Of a DNA stretch of 54,007 nt, positions 26,252 to 34,340 are shown piece by piece. Every line of letters starts with the position of its first letter. Position 1 is the first letter of the stretch. The DNA is taken from positions 1 to 54,007 of the forward strand of contig JAHDWJ010000034.1 of assembly GCA_023384415.1 (NCBI GenBank), read 5' to 3'. The notes below the pieces were generated by a model. That model saw only the letters and a program-made list of their open reading frames with translations, had not been told where the DNA came from and ran no database searches. Source of the stretch: Anaerolineae bacterium (GTDB lineage Bacteria; Chloroflexota; Anaerolineae; Promineifilales; Promineifilaceae). Made by a program: the position numbers and the translations under genes.

Positions 26252-26263
26252 CAACCATTCATC

Positions 26264-27226
26264 ATGTTTGAACTGATCTTTCTTGGTACATCCGCTTCGG
26301 CCCCATCGGCCCATCGGGGGCTGTCGGCTCATATCATCATGCACCGGCAGTACCGCTTTTTGCTCGATTGTGGCGAAGGCACACAGCGGCAAATACTCCT
26401 CAGCGGCCTGGGGTTCAAGCGGTTGGATAAAGTATTGCTCACTCACGGCCATCTGGACCATATTTTAGGGTTGGGGGGGTTAGTTTCTACTCTAAGCCGT
26501 TGGGAAACTTTAGACAAGCTTCAGATTTATGGGGGGAAAGCCACCCTACAGCGGGTTTATGATTTAATTTACCGGGTTGTCCTGCGGGATGCCTCACCCC
26601 CGGTAGAGATTGAACTGTTACCCCTTAAAGGGAATATGGTCATCATGGAAGATGACAAATTTATCCTTTCCGCCTTCCCTGTGACTCACCGGGGGCCTGG
26701 CTGTTTTGGTTTTCTCTTTGCCGAAAAGGCGCGCCGCCCCTTTCTAGCGGAAAAAGCGGATGCGCTGGGTGTACCTTTTGGACCGGAGCGGGCGAGATTG
26801 GTACGGGGAGAAGTAGTGGCCCTGGCAGATGGGCGCACCATTGCCCCAGATGAGGTGTTAGGGGAGATTATCCCAGGGGTCAAATATGTCCATATTGGTG
26901 ATGTGGGGCGGACGGATAATCTAGTAGAGATTTGCCAGGATGCCGATGCCCTGGTGATTGAGGCTACTTACACGGCCGAAGAAGCGGAAATGGCCCAGGC
27001 GTTTGGCCATTTGACGGCGGCGCAAGCGGCCCATTTGGCCGCTCAAGCCAATGTCAAAACCTTGATTCTGACTCACCTGTCGCGCCGTTACTCCGAGCGG
27101 ATGATCCGGGAAGAGGCGCAGGCTATTTTCCCCGCTACCCAGGTGGCGCGGGATTTTGACCATTTTCAGATTACACGAGAGGGGACGATACGGTTGGACG
27201 CGGCCGCGCCGCATGTAGAGGGGTAA
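26264..27226 (+). CDS. rnz: Ribonuclease Z
   Basis: A 320-residue metallo-beta-lactamase-fold endonuclease that trims the 3' end of tRNA precursors. The zinc motif is LTHGHLDHILGL, further ligands are in FPVTHRGPG, HIGDVGRT and LTHLSRRY, and FELIFLGTSASAPS begins the fold. The length is typical for the short form. ATG 26264 was chosen because the upstream 16 codons lie in the palindromic repeat. Confidence 0.93.
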   Translation: MFELIFLGTSASAPSAHRGLSAHIIMHRQYRFLLDCGEGTQRQILLSGLGFKRLDKVLLTHGHLDHILGLGGLVSTLSRWETLDKLQIYGGKATLQRVYDLIYRVVLRDASPPVEIELLPLKGNMVIMEDDKFILSAFPVTHRGPGCFGFLFAEKARRPFLAEKADALGVPFGPERARLVRGEVVALADGRTIAPDEVLGEIIPGVKYVHIGDVGRTDNLVEICQDADALVIEATYTAEEAEMAQAFGHLTAAQAAHLAAQANVKTLILTHLSRRYSERMIREEAQAIFPATQVARDFDHFQITREGTIRLDAAAPHVEG

Positions 27227-27264
27227 GATAGACGGGTCAATTATGCCAATCCCCTAAATCGGCG

Positions 27265-28257
27265 TTAATCGGCGGATAAATTTCGGGTTTTGTTTTGAAT
27301 CATTTGCTCCGCCAGGGGCAAGATAGCGGCCATGTCAGGAGCGTCAAACAGAGAGAGCAAAATTTGTTGCAAGTCATTGGGCTGATGAATCTGTTCTAAC
27401 TGTTGCTGTAACCGACGATAATCAGCGGCTGGAGGGTTAAATCGGCGGATGACCGCTTCTAAAACGGCTTCCCGCAGTCCCAGTTCCATCCCTTCTTGCC
27501 GTCCTTCTTGCCGTCCTTCTTGCCGCCCTTCTTGCCGTCCGGCCTGAACACCTTCTTGCCAACCTAGCTGCCGCATCCGGCGCAGGTAGGGGGTGTCTAT
27601 TAATAAGGTTTCATTTTCTTCTAGCAGTTTTTCTACCATTTTAGTCACCTCTTCGGTTGGCAGCAGGGTTATTAAGGTTGTAAGCAGTTGATTGCGCTGC
27701 GTTTCGTCATCTACCGAGCGGATATGGGTCAATGCCTGGGGAAGCTCTTGCTCGGGTTGTTGTAATCGGGTTAAGCCAATTAAAGCAGCTAATGCTGGTT
27801 GCCCTAATTGTAACAGATTTTGCGCCTCTAATTCCCATAAACGAATAGGTTGGTATTGCCAATGGAGAGCAATGGCCCCGCCGGGGCCATAAATGGTGTA
27901 ATGACCGGTGTCACCTCGCCCAGCTCCTTCACCTATGTATAATACCACACTGTGCAACCGAGGGGATTCTGGCAGCAAAGGCAGCGGAATTTCACGGATG
28001 GCGATGTGGTGCATGTAATCTAACTCCCGATACGGCATGGGCTTATGGCTGCTGCGCCCCTGGAGTTCAAAGTGAAGGAACAGCCGGCCGCCATAGGGTT
28101 CAACCAGTTCAAAAAGCAGGTCACTCCGAACGGGGTTGGCCGGGAATTCAACATTAAGCGGCCGCACCGCCTGTATCGGTTTGTTAAGCAGCCAGGTGGC
28201 AAAATCGTGGGCAAATTCCGTGATCAGAAGTTTGAGGGGGTTGTCCGTATTGTTCAT
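27265..28257 (-). CDS. Rpn/PD-(D/E)XK nuclease-family protein with DUF4351-like tail
   Basis: A 330-residue protein. The N-terminal half has the transposase-derived PD-(D/E)XK layout (VRSDLLFELVEPYGGRLFLHFELQGR), suggesting nuclease activity like recombination-promoting Rpn proteins. Residues about 235-260 are the low-complexity repeat RQEGRQEG, encoded by near-exact 12-bp tandem repeats at 27493-27540. The C-terminus (EAVIRRFN...LLSLFDAPDMAAIL) resembles DUF4351. Such genes are common, variable in copy number and often called transposases, but there are no flanking inverted repeats here. It starts 4 bp after the stop of the upstream reductase-like gene. Confidence 0.75.
   Translation of the reverse strand: MNNTDNPLKLLITEFAHDFATWLLNKPIQAVRPLNVEFPANPVRSDLLFELVEPYGGRLFLHFELQGRSSHKPMPYRELDYMHHIAIREIPLPLLPESPRLHSVVLYIGEGAGRGDTGHYTIYGPGGAIALHWQYQPIRLWELEAQNLLQLGQPALAALIGLTRLQQPEQELPQALTHIRSVDDETQRNQLLTTLITLLPTEEVTKMVEKLLEENETLLIDTPYLRRMRQLGWQEGVQAGRQEGRQEGRQEGRQEGMELGLREAVLEAVIRRFNPPAADYRRLQQQLEQIHQPNDLQQILLSLFDAPDMAAILPLAEQMIQNKTRNLSAD
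27493..27540 (-). repeat. 12-bp tandem repeats encoding GRQE
   Basis: About four units of CTTCTTGCCGTC-type sequence within the nuclease gene. Copy number changes would keep the frame, so the segment is a likely source of length variation. Confidence 0.8.
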
Positions 28258-28261
28258 AGGA

Positions 28262-29551
28262 TTAACTTTTCTTGCGCCAAAAGATGAGACCAGTGATTAT
28301 CGCGGCCGCCATCAACCCCACCCAACCATACCCTGGCCAGCGGGGCACGGGGGGTGCTGCCGGAGTCGGCTGAACCACCTGGAGCGCGGCCGCTTGCTGC
28401 TGCATTCGAGCCAATCGCCCTTTATCCTGGCGCAGGGCCGCCGCCAATTCCCGCTTTTCAGCCATTGCTTCCTGGCTGAGGAACTGCCCGTGGCTACGGA
28501 AAGCAGAAAGGCGGCAGCCATGTTTATGGTACAGCGCGTCAATCTCCTCAATTCGCTCCAACTCAATCTCCCGCCCCAGGGTATAATGCTCAAATCGCCC
28601 TTCCATAGCCAGCAGCGTCGTTTCCGCCAGGCAGGCATAAACAATGCCGGGGGGCAGACCAATATCAATCGTTATTACCGGCTCACCGGGCAAGATAATT
28701 TCCCCTGCTTCAATTACTAACACATCTGGGCGCAGGGCTGATTCCGCTGGGGAAATATCAGGCGGCCGGGCGATATCACAGATGACGGCCCCCGGTTTGC
28801 ATTGGCTGATGCTGATGGCGACATGGCCTACGGCTGAGGTGGCCGTGACAATCAAATCCATCTGGGCTAAATGTTCATCAGCCGCCAGGCTGGTGATGAT
28901 TTGGGCTGAGGGGGATTCGGCCCTTATTTTTTGTTGCAGAGTGATCAGCTTATCCTCACGCGGAGCTACCAGAACAATGTGAGGAATGAGGCGGGCCAGA
29001 GCGCGGGCGCAGGCGGCCCCAATTGAGCCAGTCGCTCCCACGACCATTGCCCGCAGTTGGGGGAATTGGTCAGGGGGATGCCCCATGGCCAGCAGGGCTT
29101 CGCGGGCCGTCTCCAGGGTGGCGGCAACGGTGAGGCTGTTGCCGGTGGTGATGGCGATATCAGAATGGGCAGCTACGGTGACGCCGGCATCGCCGATGAC
29201 GGAGGTGAATGCCCCCAGCCCCATGATGCGGCACCCTTTTTTCTGGGCCATGCGGCTGGCCTGGATAAGCTGGCGGTAAATCGCTTCGGGTGGGCGGCTC
29301 ATCAGGGCGCGGGGGGTGCCTCCCAGGGCAATCAGGTAGCCGTCGGCCCGTTGGCCGTTGGCCGGGCTAATGACTCCTTTGACTTTACCGGCGAAGACCG
29401 GTGGGTAACGGACGGCTACCCACTCGACAAACCATTCGGGAATATATTTGACCCACCAGAAGAGGCGGTGGTTGGCAATCATGCTGGTTTTGAGGGGATG
29501 GATGATGAAGGCGTATTTTGCGGGGGGGGGAGGTGTCTGGCTGTTTTGCAT
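28262..29551 (-). CDS. Acyl-ACP-reductase-like NAD(P)-dependent protein with C-terminal membrane anchor
   Basis: A 429-residue protein resembling cyanobacterial long-chain acyl-ACP reductase (Aar), which reduces fatty acyl-ACP to aldehyde. Residues 11-100 include KYAFIIHPLKT and MGLGAFTSVIGDAG. The Rossmann motif VVGATGSIGAACARALARL is in the centre. The segment YACLAETTLLAMEGRFEHYTLGREI contains the cysteine at the position of the Aar acyl-enzyme Cys in FACFAEAILLEFEG. The C-terminus adds a Pro-rich linker and one transmembrane helix (GYGWVGLMAAAIITGLIFW) with a basic end, which cyanobacterial Aar lacks. No aldehyde-deformylating oxygenase gene is adjacent. The upstream start at 29647 would overlap the divergent gene. 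Confidence 0.7.
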   Translation of the reverse strand: MQNSQTPPPPAKYAFIIHPLKTSMIANHRLFWWVKYIPEWFVEWVAVRYPPVFAGKVKGVISPANGQRADGYLIALGGTPRALMSRPPEAIYRQLIQASRMAQKKGCRIMGLGAFTSVIGDAGVTVAAHSDIAITTGNSLTVAATLETAREALLAMGHPPDQFPQLRAMVVGATGSIGAACARALARLIPHIVLVAPREDKLITLQQKIRAESPSAQIITSLAADEHLAQMDLIVTATSAVGHVAISISQCKPGAVICDIARPPDISPAESALRPDVLVIEAGEIILPGEPVITIDIGLPPGIVYACLAETTLLAMEGRFEHYTLGREIELERIEEIDALYHKHGCRLSAFRSHGQFLSQEAMAEKRELAAALRQDKGRLARMQQQAAALQVVQPTPAAPPVPRWPGYGWVGLMAAAIITGLIFWRKKS

Positions 29552-29641
29552 ACTACTAGCCCTGGTTAAAATTGCGGATATGATTGGCTGCGGGTCTACG
29601 GCCCATAGTTCGCTCAATTGTATCTCGGAAAGCAGGTTTTT

Positions 29642-30103
29642 ATGCATGTACAGGACAAAACGATTTTAGCGGCCGCACCCGCGACCATCTATGCCCGGTT
29701 GAATGACCCGGTGCGGGTGGTGGCCTGTGCTTCCTGGCTCAAACAGGTTCAGGTTGACCTGAAAGAGCGCAGTTATACGGCGATTATCCCGTTTACGATG
29801 GGGCAGTTTAAGGCCCAAATTGGGGTAAAGCTGTGGTGGGTAGAAGGGCTACCGGATGAGCGGCTGCGGTTAGAAGGGAAGCTAGTGAGTGGAGGGACGG
29901 CGGTGCCTGTGAGTACGGAGATTACCCTGGCCCCATACGCAGATGGGCATACGGAGATTACCTGGCACATACAAGCGGCGGTACCAGAGAAGGTGCGGCC
30001 GCTGGTAGCCCAATTTGTCGGTGATACCCCGCAGCGGTTCGCGGCCGCGTTCTTTGCCTGCCTGCAAGAATCCGTTAGCGACTCCAGCCACCTCTCACCC
30101 TGA
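29642..30103 (+). CDS. SRPBCC-family (CoxG-like) protein
   Basis: A 153-residue protein with the START/Bet v 1-like layout: an N-terminal strand (VQDKTILAAAPATIYARLNDP), repeated beta strands and a long C-terminal helix. The family includes CoxG, a membrane-recruiting lipid- or polyketide-binding fold. Ligand unknown. It is divergent from the acyl-ACP-reductase-like gene, so a lipid-related role is plausible but unproven. ATG 29642 is preferred to 29618. Confidence 0.65.
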   Translation: MHVQDKTILAAAPATIYARLNDPVRVVACASWLKQVQVDLKERSYTAIIPFTMGQFKAQIGVKLWWVEGLPDERLRLEGKLVSGGTAVPVSTEITLAPYADGHTEITWHIQAAVPEKVRPLVAQFVGDTPQRFAAAFFACLQESVSDSSHLSP

Positions 30104-30174
30104 GCCTGCTGGAGGAGACTCATCAGGGGTATCAGGTGCTGCCGCGCCATCCGGGAATTTCATCTGCTATCACC

Positions 30175-30612
30175 TTACTTTGGCAGCCACTCCGTGTCAC
30201 TCAGAATACTCATGGCCCATTGGGTGACATCATGGCAATAGATTTCGGGATTGTCGAGTCGGATATCGGCTATGGTGCGGCTCCAGACAATTGCAGCAAA
30301 TTCAGCCAGTTTCGCCCCTTTGCTCATACTCCAGGTACGGTGCCCACTATCAAGCCTTGAGCGGCCGCGTCGTCTCATTTCGGCTGGCATCACCCCATCG
30401 TGGACAAATTGGGCGACCATGTTTCTGGCTTCTAACCAGACATCGCGGGAATACCCATTGTGTTGCAGCATGTAACAGGCCACCGTCAGATGATGCACTG
30501 CCCCGAATACGGTTGGATTTTCAAATTCCAGGGCCATGCATTGGTCAAAGCGATGCTGACAAGAGTCATCAGCGGGTAACACCGCTCCACACTGGGGGCA
30601 TTTCTGAATCAT
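30175..30612 (-). CDS. Zinc-ribbon hypothetical protein (DUF5946-like)
   Basis: A 145-residue cytosolic protein. The N-terminus has CPQCGAVLPADDSCQHRFDQC, a Cys-rich motif likely binding zinc, followed by a conserved-looking helical body (GAVHHLTVACYMLQHNGYS). It resembles DUF5946 proteins as I recall them, but I cannot assign a function. Upstream are the remains of another gene, so it may have lost a partner. Confidence 0.55.
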   Translation of the reverse strand: MIQKCPQCGAVLPADDSCQHRFDQCMALEFENPTVFGAVHHLTVACYMLQHNGYSRDVWLEARNMVAQFVHDGVMPAEMRRRGRSRLDSGHRTWSMSKGAKLAEFAAIVWSRTIADIRLDNPEIYCHDVTQWAMSILSDTEWLPK

Positions 30613-30618
30613 TTCGGC

Positions 30619-30693
30619 TCATTGTAAATCTTTGATCGGGAGGACCATCTGGCTGTCGGCAGCGGTAATAATCGCTTTTGCCAACTCGCCTGG
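30619..30693 (-). pseudogene. Possible 3' remnant of a degraded gene
   Basis: Minus-strand reading gives RPGELAKAIITAADSQ and then a short tail ending in TGA 7 bp before the zinc-ribbon gene start. It is preceded in frame by a stop. The fragment looks like real coding sequence but is only about 24 codons long. Confidence 0.3.
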
Positions 30694-30814
30694 CCTTTAG
30701 CCGTGCTTGTGCAGCTACGCCCCACCTTCACCAATTCCCCAATCATCAAATAACAAGTTGTCTGAGGGGGCGCGGCCGCGTTTGTTCCCGCATCTTATCC
30801 AGGCAATTTGGCGG

Positions 30815-31069
30815 CTAATAATGGTTGCGAAGTTGCGCTATACGCAAATCATCACCCACAACTTTGTAAACAAGGCGATGTTCTTTGTCTATACGCCGAG
30901 ACCAATAACCGGAAAGTCCAAACTTGAGGGGTTCTGGTTTACCTGTTCCCAAAAAGGGTGTGCGCTGAATCTCTTTGATAAGCGCATTGTTACGATTCAG
31001 TGTCTTCTTGTCTGCGTTTTGCCAGTATAAATAGTCATTCCAGGCATTCTCAGAAAAAATCAGCCTCAT
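30815..31069 (-). CDS. yoeB: YoeB-type mRNA interferase toxin
   Basis: An 84-residue ribosome-dependent endoribonuclease of the Txe/YoeB family. The fold begins MRLIFSENAWNDYLYWQ and contains YWSRRIDKEHRLVYKV with the catalytic arginine. The protein ends in NHY, as YoeB toxins do. The start overlaps the antitoxin stop in ATGA, so the pair is translationally coupled. It cleaves translated mRNA when the antitoxin is degraded. Confidence 0.93.
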   Translation of the reverse strand: MRLIFSENAWNDYLYWQNADKKTLNRNNALIKEIQRTPFLGTGKPEPLKFGLSGYWSRRIDKEHRLVYKVVGDDLRIAQLRNHY

Positions 31070-31317
31070 TCAATTAGCCCTCGTTCTGTGCCACGACCAC
31101 TTTCTAAGTCAAGAATGGACTCCATCAAACGCTTGGCATTTTTAGGGCTGCGTAACAAGTAAGCAGTTTCCTCAAGCGCCTGATAATCCTCTAAAGATAG
31201 CATCACAACAGAACGATTATTTTGTCGGGTCACGATGATAGGCGTATGGTCATCACAAACCTGGTCCATTCTTTGGGCTAATGTCTGGCGGACGATTGTG
31301 TAGTTAAGAGCTTGTAT
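31066..31317 (-). CDS. yefM: YefM-type antitoxin with apparent AUA start
   Basis: The family N-terminus is conserved only if translation begins at ATA 31317: it then reads (M)QALNYTIVRQTLAQRMDQV, giving the usual 83 residues. A strong GGAGGT lies 8 nt upstream (31326-31331). The first ATG (31269) would remove the first 16 residues, which in YefM form part of the DNA-binding domain. No SD is seen for that ATG. Either AUA is used at low efficiency or the start codon has mutated. The C-terminus (YLLRSPKNAKRLMESI) is the YoeB-binding segment. Confidence 0.8.
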   Translation of the reverse strand: MQALNYTIVRQTLAQRMDQVCDDHTPIIVTRQNNRSVVMLSLEDYQALEETAYLLRSPKNAKRLMESILDLESGRGTERGLIE

Positions 31318-31325
31318 TTGACTTT

Positions 31326-31331
31326 ACCTCC
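31326..31331 (-). promoter_or_regulatory. Shine-Dalgarno GGAGGT before the AUA codon
   Basis: GGAGGT on the minus strand, 8 nt before ATA 31317. The perfect SD at the right distance from the AUA is the main reason to place the start there. Confidence 0.6.
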
Positions 31332-31500
31332 AGAGGGAATATGTACATAGAGTTGTACGCATCATCTGTAAATAAAGCAACAATAACAGGTGACAGAATA
31401 TTCACGCTGGCAAATTTCCTGAAAGATGGGCCACCCCTTATGGGCAAAATCACGCCCTCTCTTCGCGGCCGCTAACCCGCTACCAACTACCCACTCCCCC

Positions 31501-31983
31501 CTATCCTTCCACAACTGTCACCGTCACCATTCGATCTCCCTGACGGATGGCATTTACGACATCCATCCCCTGAGTCACTTTGCCAAAAACGGTATGCCGG
31601 TTGTCCAGGTGGGGCTGGGGGGAGTGGGTGATGAAAAATTGGCTGCCATTGGTGCCGGGGCCGGCGTTGGCCATAGAGAGGACACCGGTCTCGTGGCGCA
31701 GAGGATTGCCAATGAATTCATCGGCGAATTGGTAGCCAGGGCCGCCGCGCCCTGTTCCGGTGGGGTCTCCCCCCTGAATCATAAAGTTACTGATAACCCG
31801 GTGGAATGTTACGCCGTCATAAAACCCCTGGCGGGTCAAGAAGATAAAATTGTTGACCGTTTTGGGGGCGTATTGGGGAAAGAGTTTGATTTCGATGGCC
31901 CCTTTGTTGGTCTCCATCTTGATGGTGTAGCTGTTTTTGGGATCAATTTCCATGGCTGGGGCTGTGGCCCATTGTTTACTCAT
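31501..31983 (-). CDS. Cyclophilin-type peptidyl-prolyl cis-trans isomerase
   Basis: A 160-residue cyclophilin. The core motifs FHRVISNFMIQGGDPTGTG and GSQFFITHSPQPHLDNRHTVFGKV contain the active-site Arg, Phe, Gln and His. No signal peptide, so it is cytosolic. Monocistronic on the minus strand, divergent from tgt. Confidence 0.94.
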   Translation of the reverse strand: MSKQWATAPAMEIDPKNSYTIKMETNKGAIEIKLFPQYAPKTVNNFIFLTRQGFYDGVTFHRVISNFMIQGGDPTGTGRGGPGYQFADEFIGNPLRHETGVLSMANAGPGTNGSQFFITHSPQPHLDNRHTVFGKVTQGMDVVNAIRQGDRMVTVTVVEG

Positions 31984-31995
31984 TTAGATGCTCCT

Positions 31996-32080
31996 TAAAA
32001 TAGTGTTGAGGACTGAGGTGTGAGGACTGAGTAACTTGCCGCTGGCAAACTCGCCACTCGCCAACTCGCACCCGATTGTA
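31996..32080. repeat. Low-complexity GAGGACT and CTCGCCA repeats
   Basis: The sequence between the divergent cyclophilin and tgt genes is made of degenerate repeats: GAGGACT-like units, then GGCAAACTCGCCACTCGCCAAC-like units with a period of 7-10 bp. Confidence 0.6.
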
Positions 32081-32123
32081 CCCTGTTTTATGCCCGGCCT
32101 ACAACGGGTTATAATTGACGGTT

Positions 32124-33263
32124 ATGAATTTTCAGTTTGAGATTATCGCGGCCGCGTCTGGCACTCAGGCCCGCGCTGGTATTTTTCACACCCCCCACGG
32201 CCCCATCCCAACCCCCATATTTGCTCCTGTGGGCACTCAGGCCACCGTTAAAGCCCTCAAACCGGACGATTTGCACCGCCTGGGTGCGTCCCTGGTTCTG
32301 AGCAACACCTACCACCTTTATCTCCGCCCTGGGGATGAACTGGTACGTGATCTGGGCGGGCTGCACCGGTTCATGGGCTGGGATGGCCCCATCCTGACCG
32401 ACAGCGGCGGCTTTCAGGTGTTTAGCCTCGGGGGGCTGCGTAAGATTGACCAGGATGGTGTCACCTTTAAGTCCCACATTGACGGCTCCAGCCACCGGTT
32501 CACCCCGGAGCGGAGCATTGCCATCCAGGAAAATCTGGGGGCGGATATTATCATGGCCTTTGATGAATGCCCCCCGCCCAACGATTATGCTTATGTCAAG
32601 CAATCGCTAAACCGCACCCACCCCTGGCTGGAGCGGTGCATCCAGGCCAAAACGCGGCCTGATCAGGCGTTGTTTGGCATTGTCCAGGGGGGAATTTTCC
32701 CTGATTTGCGCGAGGTGAGTGCCCGGTTTATGCTCGATTTAAATTTGCCAGGCTACGCCATTGGCGGGCTGGCAGTGGGGGAAACGAAGGAACAAATGGC
32801 GGCCATGCTGGATATACTGGCCCCGATTTTGCCCTGGGAGAAGCCGCGCTACTTGATGGGGGTGGGGGCACCGGAAGATTTGGTGAATGGGATTTTACGT
32901 GGGGTAGATATGTTTGATTGTGTCTTGCCCACGCGGTTGGCCCGGCATGGGGCAGCCCTGGTACTGGGAGGGCGGCTCAATCTGAACAATGCCCAGTACA
33001 GCCGTGATCCAGCACCGTTAGCCGCCGATTGCCCCTGCTACACCTGTACCCATTTCAGCCGGGCCTATATTCGCCATCTGGTGAAGGCGGATGAGATTTT
33101 GGCTCATGTGCTGCTGACGCTGCACAATGTGCATTTTTTGCTAGAGCTGGTGCGGACCCTGCGTCAGGCGATTATTGAGGGGACGGTAGCTGAGGTCGCG
33201 GCCGCGTTCCTGGCCCATTATCCGGGGGTTTCAAGCGATGAGGGAAACAGGGATAAAGGGTAA
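32124..33263 (+). CDS. tgt: tRNA-guanine transglycosylase
   Basis: A 379-residue TIM-barrel enzyme that inserts preQ1 into the wobble position of GUN-anticodon tRNAs. Active-site Asp is in LTDSGGFQVFSLGG (about residue 97) and the nucleophile Asp in DMFDCVLPTRLARHG (about 270). The zinc site is CPCYTCTHFSRAYIRHL. ATG 32124 was chosen over one three codons upstream because it is the usual start of the family. No queuosine synthesis genes are in the window. Confidence 0.95.
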   Translation: MNFQFEIIAAASGTQARAGIFHTPHGPIPTPIFAPVGTQATVKALKPDDLHRLGASLVLSNTYHLYLRPGDELVRDLGGLHRFMGWDGPILTDSGGFQVFSLGGLRKIDQDGVTFKSHIDGSSHRFTPERSIAIQENLGADIIMAFDECPPPNDYAYVKQSLNRTHPWLERCIQAKTRPDQALFGIVQGGIFPDLREVSARFMLDLNLPGYAIGGLAVGETKEQMAAMLDILAPILPWEKPRYLMGVGAPEDLVNGILRGVDMFDCVLPTRLARHGAALVLGGRLNLNNAQYSRDPAPLAADCPCYTCTHFSRAYIRHLVKADEILAHVLLTLHNVHFLLELVRTLRQAIIEGTVAEVAAAFLAHYPGVSSDEGNRDKG

Positions 33264-33475
33264 GAAGAGTGGGTACACGGATCAGCACGGATGGACACGG
33301 ATTGGGGGAGATGGTGGTGGATGGGTGAAACACGGAAGGCAAGAAACACGGATTAAAAAAGGGATAACCCGCAGATTAACGCAGATTTTGGGGATAAGCC
33401 TGGAAAAACCTGTGACAATCCGTGAAATCTGCGGCTAACAATCAGTTTTGGGATCCACTAAGGTTAGGAGTTTTT
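33264..33475. other. Intergenic region with CACGGAT and CGCAGAT repeats
   Basis: Runs of ACACGGAT- and CGCAGATT-like sequence. CCGCAGATT (33369-33377) pairs with AATCTGCGG (33426-33434) to form a hairpin. They belong to the same loose family as the CACAGATGAACACAGAT elements at 14687 and 24408. Confidence 0.6.
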
Positions 33476-34282
33476 ATGTCAATTCTTGAGGCGTTGTTTT
33501 TGGGGGTTCTCCAGGGAGCAACGGAATTTTTACCCATTTCCAGTTCAGGCCATCTGCTATTAGTGCCCGATTTGTTCAACATGACGGAGCCGGACCTGAA
33601 CCTTATCTCGATTGCCCATGTGGGGACGCTGTTAGCGGTGCTGATTTATTTTCGCCAGGATATTTGGGCGATTGCGGCCGCTATATGGCAAGGTGTCCGG
33701 GAGCGGCAGCTAATGGGGACGACCGAGGCCCGGCTGGGCTGGTTTATCCTGGCTGGCTCTATCCCTGCGGCCGCTATAGGGATTCCTTTCGCCGATAAAT
33801 TTGATACCTGGGTGACACCGGTGGCAGCGGCGGTGGCCCTCTACTTTACGGCCCTGTTTATGGTATTGGGGGAGCAGTGGTTAAGCGGCCGCAAAACCCT
33901 GAGCAGCATGGGGTGGGCCGATGCCCTCTGGATTGGGGTGGCCCAGATGGTGGCCTTGATGCCAGGGATTTCCCGCAGCGGGGCAACCATTACTGCCGGG
34001 TTGTGGCGGGGGTTAGACCGGGGCACGGCAGCCCGGTACAGCTTTTTGTTGGGCATTCCGGCTATAGCTGGGGCTGGCTTGTTGGCGGTTGTGGATTTGG
34101 TGCAGGCAGAGAACTGGACAGCCCAACTGCCGGCGTTGTTCGCTACCTTTGCGGCCGCGGCCGTTACCGGCTACCTTTGCATCCATTTTCTCCTGAGCTG
34201 GCTTAAACGGCGAAGCTTATATCTCTTTGTAGGATACTGCGTCTTCTTTGCCACCGTTTATCTTTTAGTAACCCTGTTATAG
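33476..34282 (+). CDS. uppP: Undecaprenyl-diphosphate phosphatase
   Basis: A 268-residue integral membrane protein (BacA/UppP) with about eight helices, dephosphorylating undecaprenyl-PP to recycle the peptidoglycan lipid carrier. The catalytic motifs are ATEFLPISSSGHL (about residues 17-29) and MPGISRSGATIT (about 162-173). ATG 33476 is preferred to an upstream start in the repeat region. Four GCGGCCGC copies lie inside. Confidence 0.95.
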   Translation: MSILEALFLGVLQGATEFLPISSSGHLLLVPDLFNMTEPDLNLISIAHVGTLLAVLIYFRQDIWAIAAAIWQGVRERQLMGTTEARLGWFILAGSIPAAAIGIPFADKFDTWVTPVAAAVALYFTALFMVLGEQWLSGRKTLSSMGWADALWIGVAQMVALMPGISRSGATITAGLWRGLDRGTAARYSFLLGIPAIAGAGLLAVVDLVQAENWTAQLPALFATFAAAAVTGYLCIHFLLSWLKRRSLYLFVGYCVFFATVYLLVTLL

Positions 34283-34340
34283 GCCAACTTCAACGACTCC
34301 TTTTTTCTGGATGTCCTGCAACAACATAAAAGGCAGGTAA

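Noticed and set aside
27265..28257. Intact insertion sequence
   Set aside because: The Rpn/DUF4351-type gene has no terminal inverted repeats or target-site duplication in its flanks.
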